Below are positions 1-12,244 of a stretch of 64,000 nt of DNA, piece by piece. Where the stretch lies: the NCBI RefSeq assembly GCF_004664715.2, contig NC_051075.1:30648504-30712503 (forward strand). Reading direction: 5' to 3'. The notes below the pieces were generated by a model, which saw only the letters and a program-made list of their open reading frames with translations, did not search any database and was not told the origin of the DNA. This stretch comes from Peromyscus leucopus (lineage: Eukaryota; Chordata; Mammalia; Rodentia; Cricetidae). The position numbers were made by a program, and so were the translations under genes. How positions within the stretch are numbered: position 1 is the stretch's first letter; every line of letters begins with the position of its first letter.

Positions 1-525
1 ACTAGGAACAGATTTCTTTTCATTATAGTCTTCTTTAAGGTGCACATATTGTCTCCATTTAAGCCTTGAGTCCTATTACTGTCGGGAAAACTGGGTCACG
101 AGAGAGTGCATTTTCTTTTACGAAAATCTGCCTCATTGTGCATTAATGACACCCCTTTGCTAGTCTGTTGAGTTATATTTTACATCAAGAGAAGAAATTC
201 ATTAGTCCTGAGATTTTGTGCTAAATGATCTATTTTGTATTTTATAGTTGACACCTCCAGGCCTTTTATCTGTTAGGTTTCCAATGGAGCAAACTATCAC
301 AGACCTACTCTTGGATTTAAATGAAAAACCATAGTATTTATCACCATCCTGGGACATAGCTCAATTGTTCTCTGAAGATGATTCCATAAAAACAGGTGGT
401 CTGGATTGTTCCTATGTCACTTAGAGTAATAGTAGTAATGTGATCACATCCACATCAAATCTATTTAAGGCAAGTTAGTTTCAACTTCCCCATTTGATGA
501 GTAGATCCCCAAAGCAGACAGGTGA
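1..525. other. unassigned AT-rich DNA
   Basis: I see no coherent open frame with splice signals, no SINE or LINE consensus and no simple repeat here. It is ordinary AT-rich mammalian intergenic or intronic sequence. Confidence 0.5.
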
Positions 526-828
526 ACAAACCGAAGGAGAAAATACATTAGTGATGTCATCTTTCGTTCTGTTGCCAAATGCCCCATGAGACAAAGCAAG
601 GCATTAACTGTCCTTAATTCACCAGGAGATAAACTGCCAAGTGACACAACCAAGGGAAATGAAACCAAGGGAAATGAAACTTGGTCTGTTATCATACCAT
701 CTAACATGGAAATACAAAATGCTTTAATTGATCTGGAGTTGGACATTCTTGCTGGAATGCAGAGTTCCTTGAAAAGCTATGAAGACCTGACCAATCAGAT
801 CTCCAGTGACCTATCTAAGATATGCTGA
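526..828 (+). pseudogene. unrecognised open segment, possible gene fragment
   Basis: A frame runs open from the stop before 526 to a TGA at 826-828. It includes an ATG at 586 and 80 codons after it. The translation looks more protein-like than its surroundings: the C-terminal half is leucine- and aspartate-rich and could form a helix (ALIDLELDILAGMQSS). It contains an exact 15-bp tandem duplication giving KGNETKGNET. No splice donor, poly(A) tail or upstream exon is obvious, and I do not recognise a family. It may be a decayed processed pseudogene, a terminal exon or a chance ORF; chance is quite possible. Confidence 0.2.
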
Positions 829-949
829 GGAATCATAGGGAGTGGGTAAGGGGATTCAAGTGTGTGCTAAGCAGCATTGGGAAGTTTAAAGGGACATAGC
901 TATGATTTTGATTAGGTACCAATAGAAGTCAGAGCCAAATCATTTCATC

Positions 950-964
950 ATATATATATGTATG

Positions 965-1010
<46 letters not shown>

Positions 1011-1042
1011 TATATATATACATGTATACATATATATATGTA
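950..1042. repeat. (TA)n/(TATG)n/(CA) microsatellite
   Basis: Alternating purine-pyrimidine tract made of TATG, TA and short CA units. Confidence 0.9.
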
Positions 1043-2054
1043 CAAGGACCAAGGCAGCTCTAACCCACATTTAGGAATATAGATTTTAAACTATTTGTAT
1101 TTCACCCCACTGATTGCATAAATTGAGTTGTGTCTTAATGTTTTGTAAGGGAAATGGTCAAAAAATAAATTTCATTCTGAATATACTCATTATCCTAAAA
1201 TTGAGACAGAATAACATTTTTAGCATGGTTGATCAACATTTTATAGCTGATTGTAGATGGTGCTTAAACTGAGCCCATACCTTGACATACTATTGCAGTA
1301 TAACAGAAGGTGAATTTCAACTACAGTAAATACTATGCATTTTGTACAGTAGAAATTAAATGCTTCAGGTAGAAAGTTGCATATGTGCAGTCATCTTTGA
1401 TCATGGCTGTGTGGGGCCCTCACAGTGTAGTGTTTGTGAAAGCATGCAGAAAATAAGGTGGCAACCCAAATAAAGAAGTTTTGAAGAAAGAAAATGAAAG
1501 CCTTCTGAAAAAGAGAGATGAGATTACATAATCATTAAAGTGAATAATTAATTCCTCCTTCTGCCAGTTCTGAAACACTACAAGCCTGTTCTCTGATCAT
1601 GAGAGAGACACTATGTTTGGAGCTCATGGTGGAGACTGCTTGTTATGAAAACATGGATATGGTCTTAGAGTATCACCGTAAATTGAAAAGAAGACATAGA
1701 ATTCTATCACCAAGGAAACATCACATAATACATACAAGAGATAGAGAAGAAATGACGTTTCCTTAATCTTCTAGGTGAGAAATTGTCCACAGCTTTAGCT
1801 CTCAAGTGTTTTTTTTTTTTTCCAGTAGTATAATCCACTGTAAAGTTCTCACTCGAACATTTCATGAAGTGGGTGATTTCAGTCTACTATGCAGAAGAAT
1901 AACCATGAATTACTGTCCAGAAGAATTGATGGCAACAAATCAGTCTAGGCTGCATTACATGCAGTGGTAGGAATCTGGAATTTTCCACCAGGATTACATA
2001 TCTACAAATACTACATTTTAAAGGGACTTATATATGTATTTTTATTGAATGCTT
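1043..2054. other. unassigned DNA
   Basis: Nothing recognisable apart from a 15-T run near 1808. Short ORFs here have no protein-like features. Confidence 0.5.
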
Positions 2055-2232
2055 TGGCGTTTTGTCTACATGCATATCTGCCCACCATGTGCATGCACTG
2101 CCAGGAGAGGCCTGAAGAGGGTATCTGTTCTCCTGGAACTGGAGTGATAAATGGCTGTTAGCAGCCATGTGGATGCTGGGAATGCAGCCTGGGTCCTCTG
2201 AAAGACCAACCAAATGCTCCTAACATCCCAGC
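2055..2232 (-). mobile_element. B3-type SINE, diverged
   Basis: Read on the minus strand this carries the B2/B3 hallmark of an ACCCAGG-like segment followed by TTCCCAGCATCCACATGG, which appears here as the complement around 2165-2200. A long CT tract abuts it at 2233. The edges are approximate. B3 elements are tRNA-derived, non-coding SINEs mobilised by L1. Confidence 0.6.
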
Positions 2233-2336
2233 TCTCTCTCCCTCTCCCTCTCCTTCTCCCTCTCCTCCCTCTCCCTCTCCCTCTCCCTCTCTCCTTCTCC
2301 CTCCCCCTCCCCCTCCCCCCTCTGTCTCTCTCTCCC
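2233..2336. repeat. (CTCCCT)n polypyrimidine tract
   Basis: Almost uninterrupted CT and CCT units with short C runs. The glycine/glutamate-rich minus-strand frame through it is an artefact of the repeat. Confidence 0.9.
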
Positions 2337-4050
2337 CAGCCCAGTGTTTCTTATTTTTAATGATGTTAACTGAGAAGTGAGCAGTAATACCTAGAAGAGT
2401 ACTCATGGCATCCCTGGAAATTTGTAGTAAAGACAACATCTCTGTTGGATCCTCTCAATTTTAAAATGACTTATGAAGAAAACAAGGCTTCATAATTCCT
2501 TTAGGTAAAGGTATTTTCGATTTTTTATTTTGTTGTAAAGCAAAGCAGTACTATACAGCATGGACTGACATTGAAATTTAGGACTTAATGCTTCTAATTC
2601 ATAAATGCTGAGATTGCAAATACATGCCACCATGCCCAATATGGATATGGGTATATTCCTTGTCAGCCACATCTCATCCCCGATCAGAAACACAGGGTGC
2701 AGATTACTATACACAATAAATCCTTATTAGCATGTCATTAAGAATCTGGACATTACAAGCCACTTGAAAATTAAAGCACTGGTATTTTGTAACTTGAAAA
2801 TGGATTTCTCCCACCAACCATCAGTGTGACAAGATTGAACACCATTTGGTCCATTTTCTGAGAAATGAAATTCCCTAATCCTTGAGAACCACTATACAAA
2901 GATCTTGACATCTGTGAAATATTCAAACAAGTATAAATGATGTACATTAACTATGAATACCAATTGAAATCCTTAGTATATTGGGAAAATGTAGACAATA
3001 TAGAGAGACACAAATCGATACCTTCCATGTGAATATCTGTGTTCAAATTACATTAACAAACTCTGTGAAAGATTTTGAACTTATAATCATTGCCTTCAAT
3101 TGTAGCAGAGACCCTGTGCTCTTTTTCTGACATTGTCCATCACACAGCTTGAGATTCACATCAAATACTATCTACTGTTCACATTGCAATAGCCCTGGAG
3201 CTCATATCTATAGCTCCATGAACATCTTAAGTGTGAGACCACATGGAACTTGCAGTAGTTGACTTTTGTTATCATTGCTATGGAAAACTACAAGTCAGTT
3301 TTAACTCTTCTTCTGTTGGTATTTCTTCATCAATATTAATTGGCTTAATAGTGGCATCAATGTTTACATTTTATAAATGTTGTTCAGTTTGCAAACCATA
3401 TTTTGTCTTGTCCAAATTAACACCAGTTCAGTCTGTAGGAAAAAGAAAATCAAAAGATATGCTTATTTTGTTTTATGTTTTTAAAGGGAGAAATGAGAGG
3501 AATATGAAAAAAAATTGAGGACGATAAAATAGAGAAGGGATGCACTGAAGCTTGAGTTATTTATTAGGATACAAAGTACTTGTACAGCAATTCCCTCTGT
3601 GATAAAGCAATCTGCCCCATAGGGAAGCTCATTAAGAACTGGGATGCTCTACAAGGTGATAAGAGATTCTGTCCTGCATGAAGATCTTTAAGGCTCAAGA
3701 AATAAACAAAGGAATCCTCAGGAAGTCACTAAAATGCTTCTGTACAGTTAAAGATACAAATGGATAACAAGAAAGCTCTTGGAATTGGAGATAATACTTG
3801 TCAAGTATAATTTGGAAGATGATTAATATACAAAATATATAAAGATCTCAAAAACACCTAATCAACAGCAAACAACACAAATCAAATGTTCCAGTCAAAA
3901 AGGAACACACACAAACACACACACTTAATTTTAATAAACTTTATGTTTTTACATATAAAAAATTTAAAAGCTGCAATGTGTATATATCTTAATGCCAATA
4001 ATAGTTCATGAAAATAATTAATGATGAGTGTTATATGGAGAGAAATTATT
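2337..4050. other. unassigned DNA
   Basis: No convincing repeat or gene. A 91-codon plus-strand frame at 3243-3518 is AT-rich, lacks splice or Kozak support and is not convincing. A short (CA)n lies at about 3906-3924. Confidence 0.45.
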
Positions 4051-4059
4051 TCATTAAAA

Positions 4060-4111
4060 TATATGTATACATGTATGTATATATATGTGTGTGTATATAT
4101 ATATATATATT
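4060..4111. repeat. (TATG)n/(TA)n/(TG)n microsatellite
   Basis: ATATGTATACATGTATG units followed by TG and TA dinucleotides. Confidence 0.85.
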
Positions 4112-4375
4112 GAACTGCTGACCTGCTGGGTCAGTGCTTACAAACATATACTCCTTTGGCAGAGGACCCCAGCTCTGTCTCAGTATCCATATTAAGTAGC
4201 TAACAACTACTTGTAACTTCATCTCTGGAGAATCCAACACTGCTGGGCTCTGAAAACATCAGCAGACACCTACATAGAAACAGATAAACATTCATGTGTG
4301 CAAACACATATACAAACAAATAAAATAATAAAATACATCTGAAAATATACAAACATATATAATAAAAATTAAGGT
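4112..4375 (+). mobile_element. B3 SINE, diverged
   Basis: The order of segments matches a forward B3: GGGTCAGTGCTTACAAACA, TTGGCAGAGGACCCCAGCTC, a CTTGTAACT segment, CTGGAGAATCCAACACTGCT, then an A/C-rich AAATAAAATAATAAAAT tail. Multiple substitutions show it is old. Confidence 0.7.
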
Positions 4376-4489
4376 GATTTCTTTTCTTCAAGCTATATAG
4401 AAATGATTTTTCAGTCAACAATTAAGATAATTCTTAAATCCCAAATCTAGACAGATATTCTGTCATTTGAACTTTGTATTAACTTATTT

Positions 4490-5420
4490 ATTAATTCCTG
4501 ATTGATTACATTTGCCTGTTCATTATTAGATTTATGAGGTCCCATTTTTCATTTGTTGCCCTTATTTCTTGAGTACATAGAGTCCAAATTCATGAAGTTT
4601 TTTCATACACTTGTATTGTATAGGATACTGTCTATGTTTCTTCTGTCAGTTTCATTGTTTCAGGTTTAGTTCTTTAATCTATTTGGAGTAAATTTTCAGG
4701 TAAGGTAATAGGAACAAATCTTGTTTAGTTTTTCTGCATGTGGACATCCGGTTTTCTCAGCAGTATCTGTTCATGATGATTTCTCTAGCAAATATTTTTT
4801 AGCATCTTTGTCAAATATTAAAATGGCTGATGTTATATCTACTCATGTTTGAGTCTTCAGTTTTGTTTCATTGATCATATGTGTGCTCAGTGCCTTTACT
4901 ATATTATTTTTCTTAGTATGGATCTGTAATATATCTTATGATCTGCACTGTTAATCTTTGTTGCTTTGTTCTTTTTGTTCAGGATTGTTGTTTCCACTTC
5001 AGGTATGTTGTGGTTCCATATGGATTTTAAGATACTATAATTCTATTTTAGAATTCAATGGGGATTTTAATTTGGATTGCACTGACTCTGTAAATAGCTT
5101 TTTGTAGAGTGATCATTTTTATAATATTAACTGAGTATGCAGTGTCTTTCCATTTTCTAGTGTCTTTATCTCTTTCTGCAGAAGTTTGAAGTCTTCATTT
5201 CAGAATTCCATTCCTTCCTTACTTAGCTTTATTACTAGATATTTTATTTCCTATAAAGCCATTATGGATGGGAGTGGTCCATGATCTCCTTCTTTGTATG
5301 TTTGGTGGTGGTGTATAAAAAAAGCTACTGATTTGTGCAAGTTGATTCTGCATCTTGCCACATTACTGAATTTATTTCTTGTTTCTAGAAGTTTTTCTTT
5401 TCTGTCTACATGTTAGATGA
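4490..5420 (-). mobile_element. old L1 ORF2 fragment
   Basis: The plus strand reads as the complement of the L1 ORF2 C-terminal half, with familiar segments such as the complement of TGCAATCCAAATTAAAATCCC near 5065-5090 and the one around 5320-5390. Many indels and substitutions indicate an ancient copy with no open frame. Both ends are uncertain. Confidence 0.6.
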
Positions 5421-6255
5421 TGTATGTAGGGATAGTATTTTAATCATGGTTTAAATATGTGCTTCTATTATAACTCTCATTTGGCACTATAAAATTATTT
5501 ATTCTTCTTTATTTGTAGTAATTTTAGCTTTTTCAAACCTCTATTTTTCTACTTATTCATAACTTTGTCATAACTTAATGCAATATCTAAGGTAATAGTG
5601 CTTATATATCCTTGTAATTTTTATGTCTTATTTATAGAAATGTTTAATCATTCACTGTGAGACTTAATGCAACATGTGTCGTGTTTAGAAACTCAACAGG
5701 AAAATAAACGTTGGTCTTATTTCTCAGAATTAAAATTGCACTTGCTATTTTTGGTCAGAACCAAGAATCAATAATAGTTTTAGACCGGAGTGCTGTCAGG
5801 TATAGTGTAACAAAGAGAAACGGGGGGGGGGGGTTCATTTAGTGAATAAAAATAAGGGTCATTTTTTTAAAATTCTGAGGCAGTTATCAACTTACAAACA
5901 TTAAAAATATTCACAGGAATTCATAAATACAAACATCACTTTTAAATTAAATAAAGTGTTACATTTCTTATAATTTTTCATTAAGTAATTAGTCACATAT
6001 CTGTGAAAGATAGATGGTGCTTTCACTGAACGGTTGGAGAAATAAAGATGCAATTATATTCTAAAATGAACTACTAAATAATTTTGCATTTCTCTGTAGG
6101 AAATTCTGCTTACACAGTGCTGTGAATAGCATACATAGTGGAATGCTAAATGTAATGAACAATTTTTAGCACTTGTGTAAAAGCTTCCGTATAGATTGAA
6201 ATATTTATTGCTATAGGAAGCTTGTGTACAAAAAGGTAAGAAACTCACAATAACT
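5421..6255. other. unassigned DNA with a G12 run
   Basis: No gene or clear repeat. A run of 12 G at 5822-5833 is the only notable motif. Confidence 0.45.
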
Positions 6256-6745
6256 TCAGAAAGTCCCTGTAAATGACCATATTCACCAGGCCTCTCCCCA
6301 CCCAGTTAAGCAATAAAATCTGAGAGTCTCCCTCAGAATGACCAAAGCTGATGTGCAAATAAGACTCAGAGCCCAGACCAGCTACCCAGAAAGAGTAGAA
6401 GCCAGCCAAGCAACCTGGAAGTGGTTTAAACCAATTAAGTCACATGGAAAAGACACACTCCAACCTGTTCAGCTACCTGCAGTGTCTACAGGTTGTACAG
6501 TGTGCTTCAGGTTTTACAAATTTGGGGAACTGTCATCCACGCTGGGATTGGTTTTGTTGATGCAGCCACATTTAAATCATTTCTGCTCTTAGAAATGATT
6601 TCCCCTCACCCATATTCCTGTAAGTAACCCCAATAAAACTCATTGGTTTTACTAGGTTGAACTCCAATGGTATCTTAACTTTGGTCTGTCTTTGGTTCCC
6701 AACTTTGAGTGAGTAAATGTGTATGTTGTGTCTCCCCAGGACAAG
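6256..6745 (+). mobile_element. probable retroviral LTR remnant
   Basis: The segment ends in a region typical of rodent LTR 3' portions: CCTGTAAGTAACCCCAATAA followed closely by CTCATTGGTTTTACTAGGTT, that is, a polyadenylation-type AATAAA and a downstream T/G-rich stretch. The internal part is non-coding and shows no target duplication I can identify. I cannot assign the family; an ERVL-MaLR or ERVK solo LTR is most likely. Confidence 0.4.
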
Positions 6746-7688
6746 TTTTCTCACACAATATATTAGAAGAAATTCATATTTAAAGGCATAAGACATATTG
6801 ATGCCACAATTTCTGTCTGTGTAATATGATTATTGACTCATAATTACATTTTAAAAGTGATACTCATTGTCATACATATTAATATCACTGTAAAATAACA
6901 GTCTGCCTTTACCTGCAATAAAATGTCACCTGTCTTATAAGATGCCACTACCAATACTTTTCTGCTTACTTGATATTTAAATTCCTCAAAGAAATTTTAA
7001 GAGTTGCTTGTTGTTTAAAAATAAGAGTCAATGAATCAGATCAAAATGTCTGCTTAAGGCAACTTATAAAATAGTGTGCTTCCATCAGATAAAACAAATG
7101 TACACAGGAAGTTATTATTTCATATACAACACCACTGTATAGATTTTTAAAGAAGTTAGGAAATTCCATTAGGACCAGAACAGCAAGATCTCTGAACCTT
7201 ATTCAGGTGGTCACTATGAAGATAAACATCCAGAAGACATTTCTAATTTAAAACAAAAATACCCTGCTGCATTCTATTGTCTAGAAATTAAATAAATAAG
7301 TGGGTAGTGCATAGAAAGGTTAAACTATACAGCAGAGTTGTAACCAGTCTTTGACATGTCTACTGCAAGCAATAGTAAAATCAACATTCTTTTATTTTCT
7401 CTCATTCACCTCTGCATCCCCAGAGATCAATTTTCAAGATTTTCTTTTAACGTAGAAATAGTGAGGAAAGATTTCTGTAGACAGTTAACACAATTTGCAG
7501 CAAAAACATCCTAAGTATCAAAAATGTGTCACAAAATGTAATTTTGAATCTGTTAAATAAACTATTTGCAAGTATAAGCTGTGACTTTTTAATCAGTTAC
7601 AGAAATTAGTTAAATTATCTAATATTATCATGCATATTTCCCCAATTCATTCTTGTTTTGGTATTTATAGGATTTGTTATATATAGGC

Positions 7689-7690
<2 letters not shown>
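6746..7690. other. unassigned DNA
   Basis: No gene, splice-flanked open segment or recognisable repeat was seen. Confidence 0.45.
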
Positions 7691-7693
<3 letters not shown>

Positions 7694-7734
<41 letters not shown>

Positions 7735-7752
7735 ATGTGTGTGTGTGTGTGT
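7694..7752. repeat. (TG)n microsatellite
   Basis: About 29 TG units with one GCATG interruption. Confidence 0.95.
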
Positions 7753-8440
7753 TTGCAGATTTTTTCTTTTCTCTCTTCCTTTTCCATGTCACAGGAATTT
7801 ATATCATAGTACTTAAGTATTGCTAAGTTTACATCGTAGTTTTTGAGTTCAGAATATCAAAGAAAACGATGGACATCATTCACGGATGACATCTGCTTCT
7901 TTATGAAGGGTTATTACACATTTTGATATACAACAGCATCATATTTTATCAGATAGAAATAGAACCTTTTATTCTTTTGATGGTTTACTATGTAATTAGA
8001 GGGAATCATGGTTTAAAAATAAGTACAGATAACAACTAAATAAAAAAAGTTGAATTATGTTTTTAATCAGAAACTTAATCTATACTGCAGAGATACTTTT
8101 CTCAACTATTGTTCTAGCTGCTTCTATGGGGATAGTTTTTACTTATGTCTGTAGGCTAAGTAAAGTAGATTAGGCTTCTTAATGCATATGGGCCTACACC
8201 ATTTAATTAAATGTTTAGAATAAAATATTTTGCTTTCCTATGAAGGGAGGAGTATTCAAACTGAATGTCAGATTTCAGCCCTAATATCCATTTATCTTTT
8301 TAGTTCTAAAACCAAGTTCTTTTGGACTATGTCCACAACTTTGATTCTACCAGGTTCCATAAAAGATTTCATTCAGATCCATGTTGAAGCTCCCAGAGTT
8401 TATCTTTTGTTTCTTCACATTAGATTGCAGTTACCCCAAG
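7753..8440. other. unassigned DNA
   Basis: No repeat or gene identified. The plus-strand ORF ending at 8562 owes its 3' half to the adjacent B1 complement. Confidence 0.45.
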
Positions 8441-8588
8441 CACTTTTTTTCCAAGACAGTGTTTCTCTGTGCTCTGGCTGTCCTGGAACTAGCTGTATAG
8501 AACTTGCTGACCTTGAATTGACAGAGATCTGCCTATCTTTGCCTCCCTCCTGCTGGGACTAAAGGAGTGTGTGCCACCATTGCCAAGC
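8441..8588 (-). mobile_element. B1 SINE, diverged
   Basis: The plus strand shows the B1 complement: a T run, AAGACAGTGTTTCTCTGTG, TCCTGGAACTAGCTGTATAG, GACAGAGATCTGCCT, then GCTGGGACTAAAGGAGTGTG. B1 is a 7SL-derived SINE; this copy is non-functional. Confidence 0.85.
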
Positions 8589-8640
8589 TTCAAACCAATA
8601 TAATTTCAAGAACCAATGCCTTTAATTTTCTCTTTTTTTC

Positions 8641-8840
8641 ATATATATGTATATGTACATAAAAACATATTTACAAATATCATACACACACATATATATA
8701 TATATACATGTACAATCCAAATTAGATATATACATATATATACAAGCATGTATACATATAATTAACTCATATATATTTGTAATTGTTTATACATATATGA
8801 TATTTACACATGACACACCAATATAGACATATATGTACAC
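8641..8840. repeat. AT-rich (TATATG/TACATA)n tract
   Basis: Degenerate TATATG, TACATA and CACA repeats over about 200 bp. Confidence 0.8.
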
Positions 8841-9000
8841 ACTGTTTTTGTTCATCAGCATGATTATGATTTTAATTTAATTTGATGTCAAAGGTGCATT
8901 AAATGCTTGAAATTGACAGTTATGTAAATTTACAGTTAAAAGTTAGAAAGATCATTTTCACTGATCAAGATCAATTGTTTTTTATGTAGTTGAAATAAGA

Positions 9001-9680
9001 CTAGGCACCTACTCTTCTGTTAAGGTAGCACAAGGCAACTCAGTAAGAGGAAAGGTTCTCGAAGGCACCAAACAGTCAGAGACAGCCCCTCCTTCCTCTG
9101 CTAGAAGTCGCACATGAAGACTTATCTACACAACCATAATAAATGTGCAGAGGGACTAGATTTGTCCTATGTAAACTCTCTGGTTGCTGGTTCAGTCTCT
9201 GTGATTCCCTATGAGCCCAGTACAGTTGATTCAGTGGTTTTCTTGTTTTGTTCTTGACTCTGCTGCATCTTACAATCCTTCCTCCCCTCTTACACATAGT
9301 TCCTATTTTTGGTTGTGCGTCTCTGCATCTGTTTCCACTAGTTGCTTGGATAAAGCCTCTCTGATGACAATTGGGCTAGGCCAACATCTATAAGTATAGA
9401 AGAACATCATTAAGAATCATTTCATTCCCCCTCCTTTTTAGCCAGTCACATTTGGTTCAATCCTATGTCTTGGACTGTCCAGCTTCTGATTCCTGGCCCT
9501 CCAGGCAATATCAGGGGTGGGCTTCCTCTCATGGAATGGGTCTCAAGCTGAACCAGTCTTTTATTAGCCATTCCCATAATTTCTATTCCACCTTTACCAT
9601 AGCATATCTTTTGGGCAGGGCAAATTGTATGTCAGAGGTTGGAACCCCAACCCAGCCATATAACCTGTGACCTACAAAAT
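9001..9680 (-). mobile_element. old (Lx-type) L1 3' UTR fragment
   Basis: It is recognised by collinearity with 25900-29480 in this window. Shared segments include GATGACAATTGGGCTAGG, CATGGAATGGGTCTCAAGCTG, TGCATCTGTTTCC and the CTAGGTGCCTCCTCT-like start. Both copies are minus-oriented remnants of the 3' UTR of an older rodent L1. No coding capacity remains. Confidence 0.7.
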
Positions 9681-9807
9681 CAATACATATATTCCACACA
9701 TACTTTCTGACACACAGACTAAATGCTGGACAAAATTCCATTTTCAATGATGAAATCTCTGATGGTCAAAATTTCTATGTAGATAAATAATTAAAAACTT
9801 TTAAATG

Positions 9808-10035
9808 TTAAATTTGGAGCTGAGGATACAGCTCAGATGTTACAAGCAGTTGCTAGTCTTCCAGAAGAATGGAGTTCACTGGCCAACATCCATTTGGGCA
9901 GCTCACAATTGCCTGTACTCCCAGTTTCCTGTTACCTACAGAGAGTTTATGGCTTCTATAGATACCACAAACATGGCATACATAAACATAGGCACACATA
10001 TACACATAATAAAGACAATAAAAATGAATCTATAA
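9808..10035 (+). mobile_element. B3 SINE
   Basis: A forward B3: GAGGATACAGCTCAGATGTT, a CTAGTCTTCCAGAAGAATGG segment, then GCTCACAATTGCCTGTACTC and a CACATATACACATAATAAAG tail ending in an A-rich stretch. It is moderately diverged. Confidence 0.75.
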
Positions 10036-10564
10036 AATTAATAAGATGAATCTGCACTTTGACAAAGAAAAAACAACTCTTCCTTCTTGAGGGCTTGAGG
10101 GATCCCAGGAACACAAATTCAAGTGTCTCTATGTGTGTTTTAAGTGGTACCAGTTTCATGAAGTTTTCAGTGTAACATGACAAAGAAGATGGTAAAGTAA
10201 AACATGATTTAAATACACAAGGTGGAAACCACAGAAGGGGGAAAACCTCTGCTCACGGAATCTGGTGCTACCTGATGATATTCTGAGCTTTTGAGTTGGT
10301 GGAAGCCCGGAGTCTGTTCTCACATTACAAAAGTGTTTACTTAATAGCCAAAATACACATGGCAGACACTGAGGTGGCCAATACAATGTATGGCTATGTA
10401 AGGGCCTAACATTGTTTGGTGCTTGACCTGCAACACTATTACTCTAAATAATAACTGTTATTACAATAGGCAATCAGCTTTGAAGAATATTTTATGTAGG
10501 TGCAACATGACTTCAGCAGTATAAGTTAACCAGTTTCATGAGAACTATGGTAAGAGACTGAGTG
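10036..10564. other. unassigned DNA
   Basis: No gene or repeat seen, up to the target duplication of the solo LTR. Confidence 0.45.
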
Positions 10565-10570
10565 ACTGAC

Positions 10571-10934
10571 TTTTGCTGGAGGGCTTCTCTCCAGGTTCCA
10601 CTAAGCCCCGCAGTCCCACAATCCACATATAAAATAATCACTCAGAGGATTATATCACTTATAAACTGTATGGCTGTGGCAGGCTTCTTGCTAACTGTTC
10701 TTATATCTTAAATTAACCCATTTCTACAAATGTATACCTTGCCACGTGGCTGGTGGCTTACCGGCATCTTTACATGTTGCTTGTCCTGCCGGTGGCTGCA
10801 GTGTCTCCCCCTCAGCCTTTCGCTTCCCAGAATTCTCTTCTCTCCTTGTCCCACCTACTTCCTGCCTGGCAACCTACTTCCTGCCTGGTCACTGGCCATC
10901 AGTGTTTTATTTATATAGAGCAATATCCACAGCA
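10571..10934 (-). mobile_element. solo LTR, mys-related ERVK
   Basis: The reverse complement begins TGCTGTGGATATTGCTC and ends CCTCCAGCAAAA. It aligns along its length with the LTRs at 26194-26534 and 28692-29032: the shared blocks contain AAACACTGATGGCC, GAATTCTGGGAAGCG, CACGTGGCAAG and AAGAACAGTTAGCAAGAAGCC. It is flanked by the perfect 6-bp direct repeat ACTGAC at 10565-10570 and 10935-10940, as expected for class II ERV integration. There is no internal region, so this is a solo LTR left by LTR-LTR recombination. It differs from the mys LTR by substitutions and a small internal duplication, so it is an older or sister subfamily. Confidence 0.9.
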
Positions 10935-10940
10935 ACTGAC

Positions 10941-11650
10941 AGATGGATATCAGTACCAAATATGCTTAAAAAGGGGGGAGTAATATCCTATTACACTATT
11001 CAATATGAATACCACATTAATTGGGAAGATAATTCATAATTCATTGTTTTGTTTTCAGGTAGCAAATTGTATTATTTTGAAATAATCACAGCAGTGGTGT
11101 TATATAAACAATGTTTAATTCCCTGTGAAACCAAATCTCATCTACCTACCAGTGGGCATGTCAGAGCAGCAGCAGATGGAAGTAGGGTGTCAGACTACAA
11201 GGAAGTGAATCACTGGTTGGTGAATCTTAGGTAAGCAAGGCCCAGAGACCACAGACCCCAGAGTGTCTTTTGATTCTACTGTGCCTTTCATGTTTGTTGC
11301 TGCTATCTTTCTCTGTTTTTTGGCATGGTGTGAATGAGTGTGGGGAGATACCCATTGCATGTAATGTACTATGTTTATCTCATGGAAGTATCCAGTTCTT
11401 TTGGGCATTTTAACCTGTGGATTACTATGAAGATGATTTCTTCTTATGCTGTAATGTCTAATTGACAATAATAATATTTGTTTAAATAGAGATTTGATGA
11501 CAAAAAACATAAAAAGGGAAGTGTCACACGTCTAGAACATGTGATTTTATTGAGGAAATGTATAGACTTTGGCTTAAGGTTAATGATTAAGAAAAATAAT
11601 TGAGTCCCAGTAGCCAAGCTAGTTTAAATTCTAATCTTAATGTTGGGAGA
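10941..11650. other. unassigned DNA
   Basis: No repeat identified. A plus-strand open segment ends at a CTTAG/GTAAGC donor-like site near 11229-11231, but I see no supporting acceptor or partner exon. Confidence 0.4.
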
Positions 11651-11654
11651 TGTG

Positions 11655-11905
11655 TTTACAGATAGAGATAGCAGGAAAACATCAAGAATGAGAAAGATAG
11701 AAGGAAAACAAAGGATGAAAGAGTAAGGAATTAGAAGGGAAAGATCACGAATAAAGATTGAGTTAGAAGGAAAACATCAAGAGAGAAGAAGGAAAACATC
11801 AAGAGAGACAGAAGAGGCATTTCTGGGTAGAGATAAGAAAAGAGGATATAGAACACAGAATAAAGAACACAGAAGAATAAAGAAGGAAACCACCAAGAGA
11901 GTGTG
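11655..11905. repeat. degenerate purine-rich tandem repeat
   Basis: Imperfect units of about 20 bp resembling AGAAGGAAAACATCAAGAG recur at least five times on a GA-rich plus strand, with intervening AAAGAACACAGAA units. It may be a decayed minisatellite or an LTR-internal repeat. Confidence 0.6.
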
Positions 11906-12094
11906 TCTATTTCCCCTTAACTCTCTCAGATATAAAAGTCCTAGTATGAGCCAAATCCATGGATTCCCATTGAACCTTATGCTGTTGGGGGCTGCTTTCC
12001 CAGGCAATGAAATCTACCTATTATCATCACACCCTAATATTCAATGTAAACATAGCTATGCATTTTTCTTTATGGTTTATTTTTGAGATTGCAT

Positions 12095-12190
12095 TTTAAT
12101 TACAGCTCCTTTTCCTTCCATTTCATCCCTCCAATCCCTCCCATAGACACTTCCATGCACCCCTTCAAATTCATGACGTCTAATATTACT
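12095..12190 (-). mobile_element. possible L1 3' end tip
   Basis: The pyrimidine-rich CCTTCCATTTCATCCCTCC stretch resembles the minus-oriented 3' terminus of old rodent L1s. It is short, so the call is tentative. Confidence 0.3.
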
Positions 12191-12244
12191 TGAGTTTATG
12201 CTCATTACTTTTACTTCTTTTAAATTATAAAAAAATCATTACAT

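Noticed and set aside
2158..2439. Glycine/glutamate-rich 93-codon minus ORF
   Set aside because: Encoded by the CT microsatellite complement.
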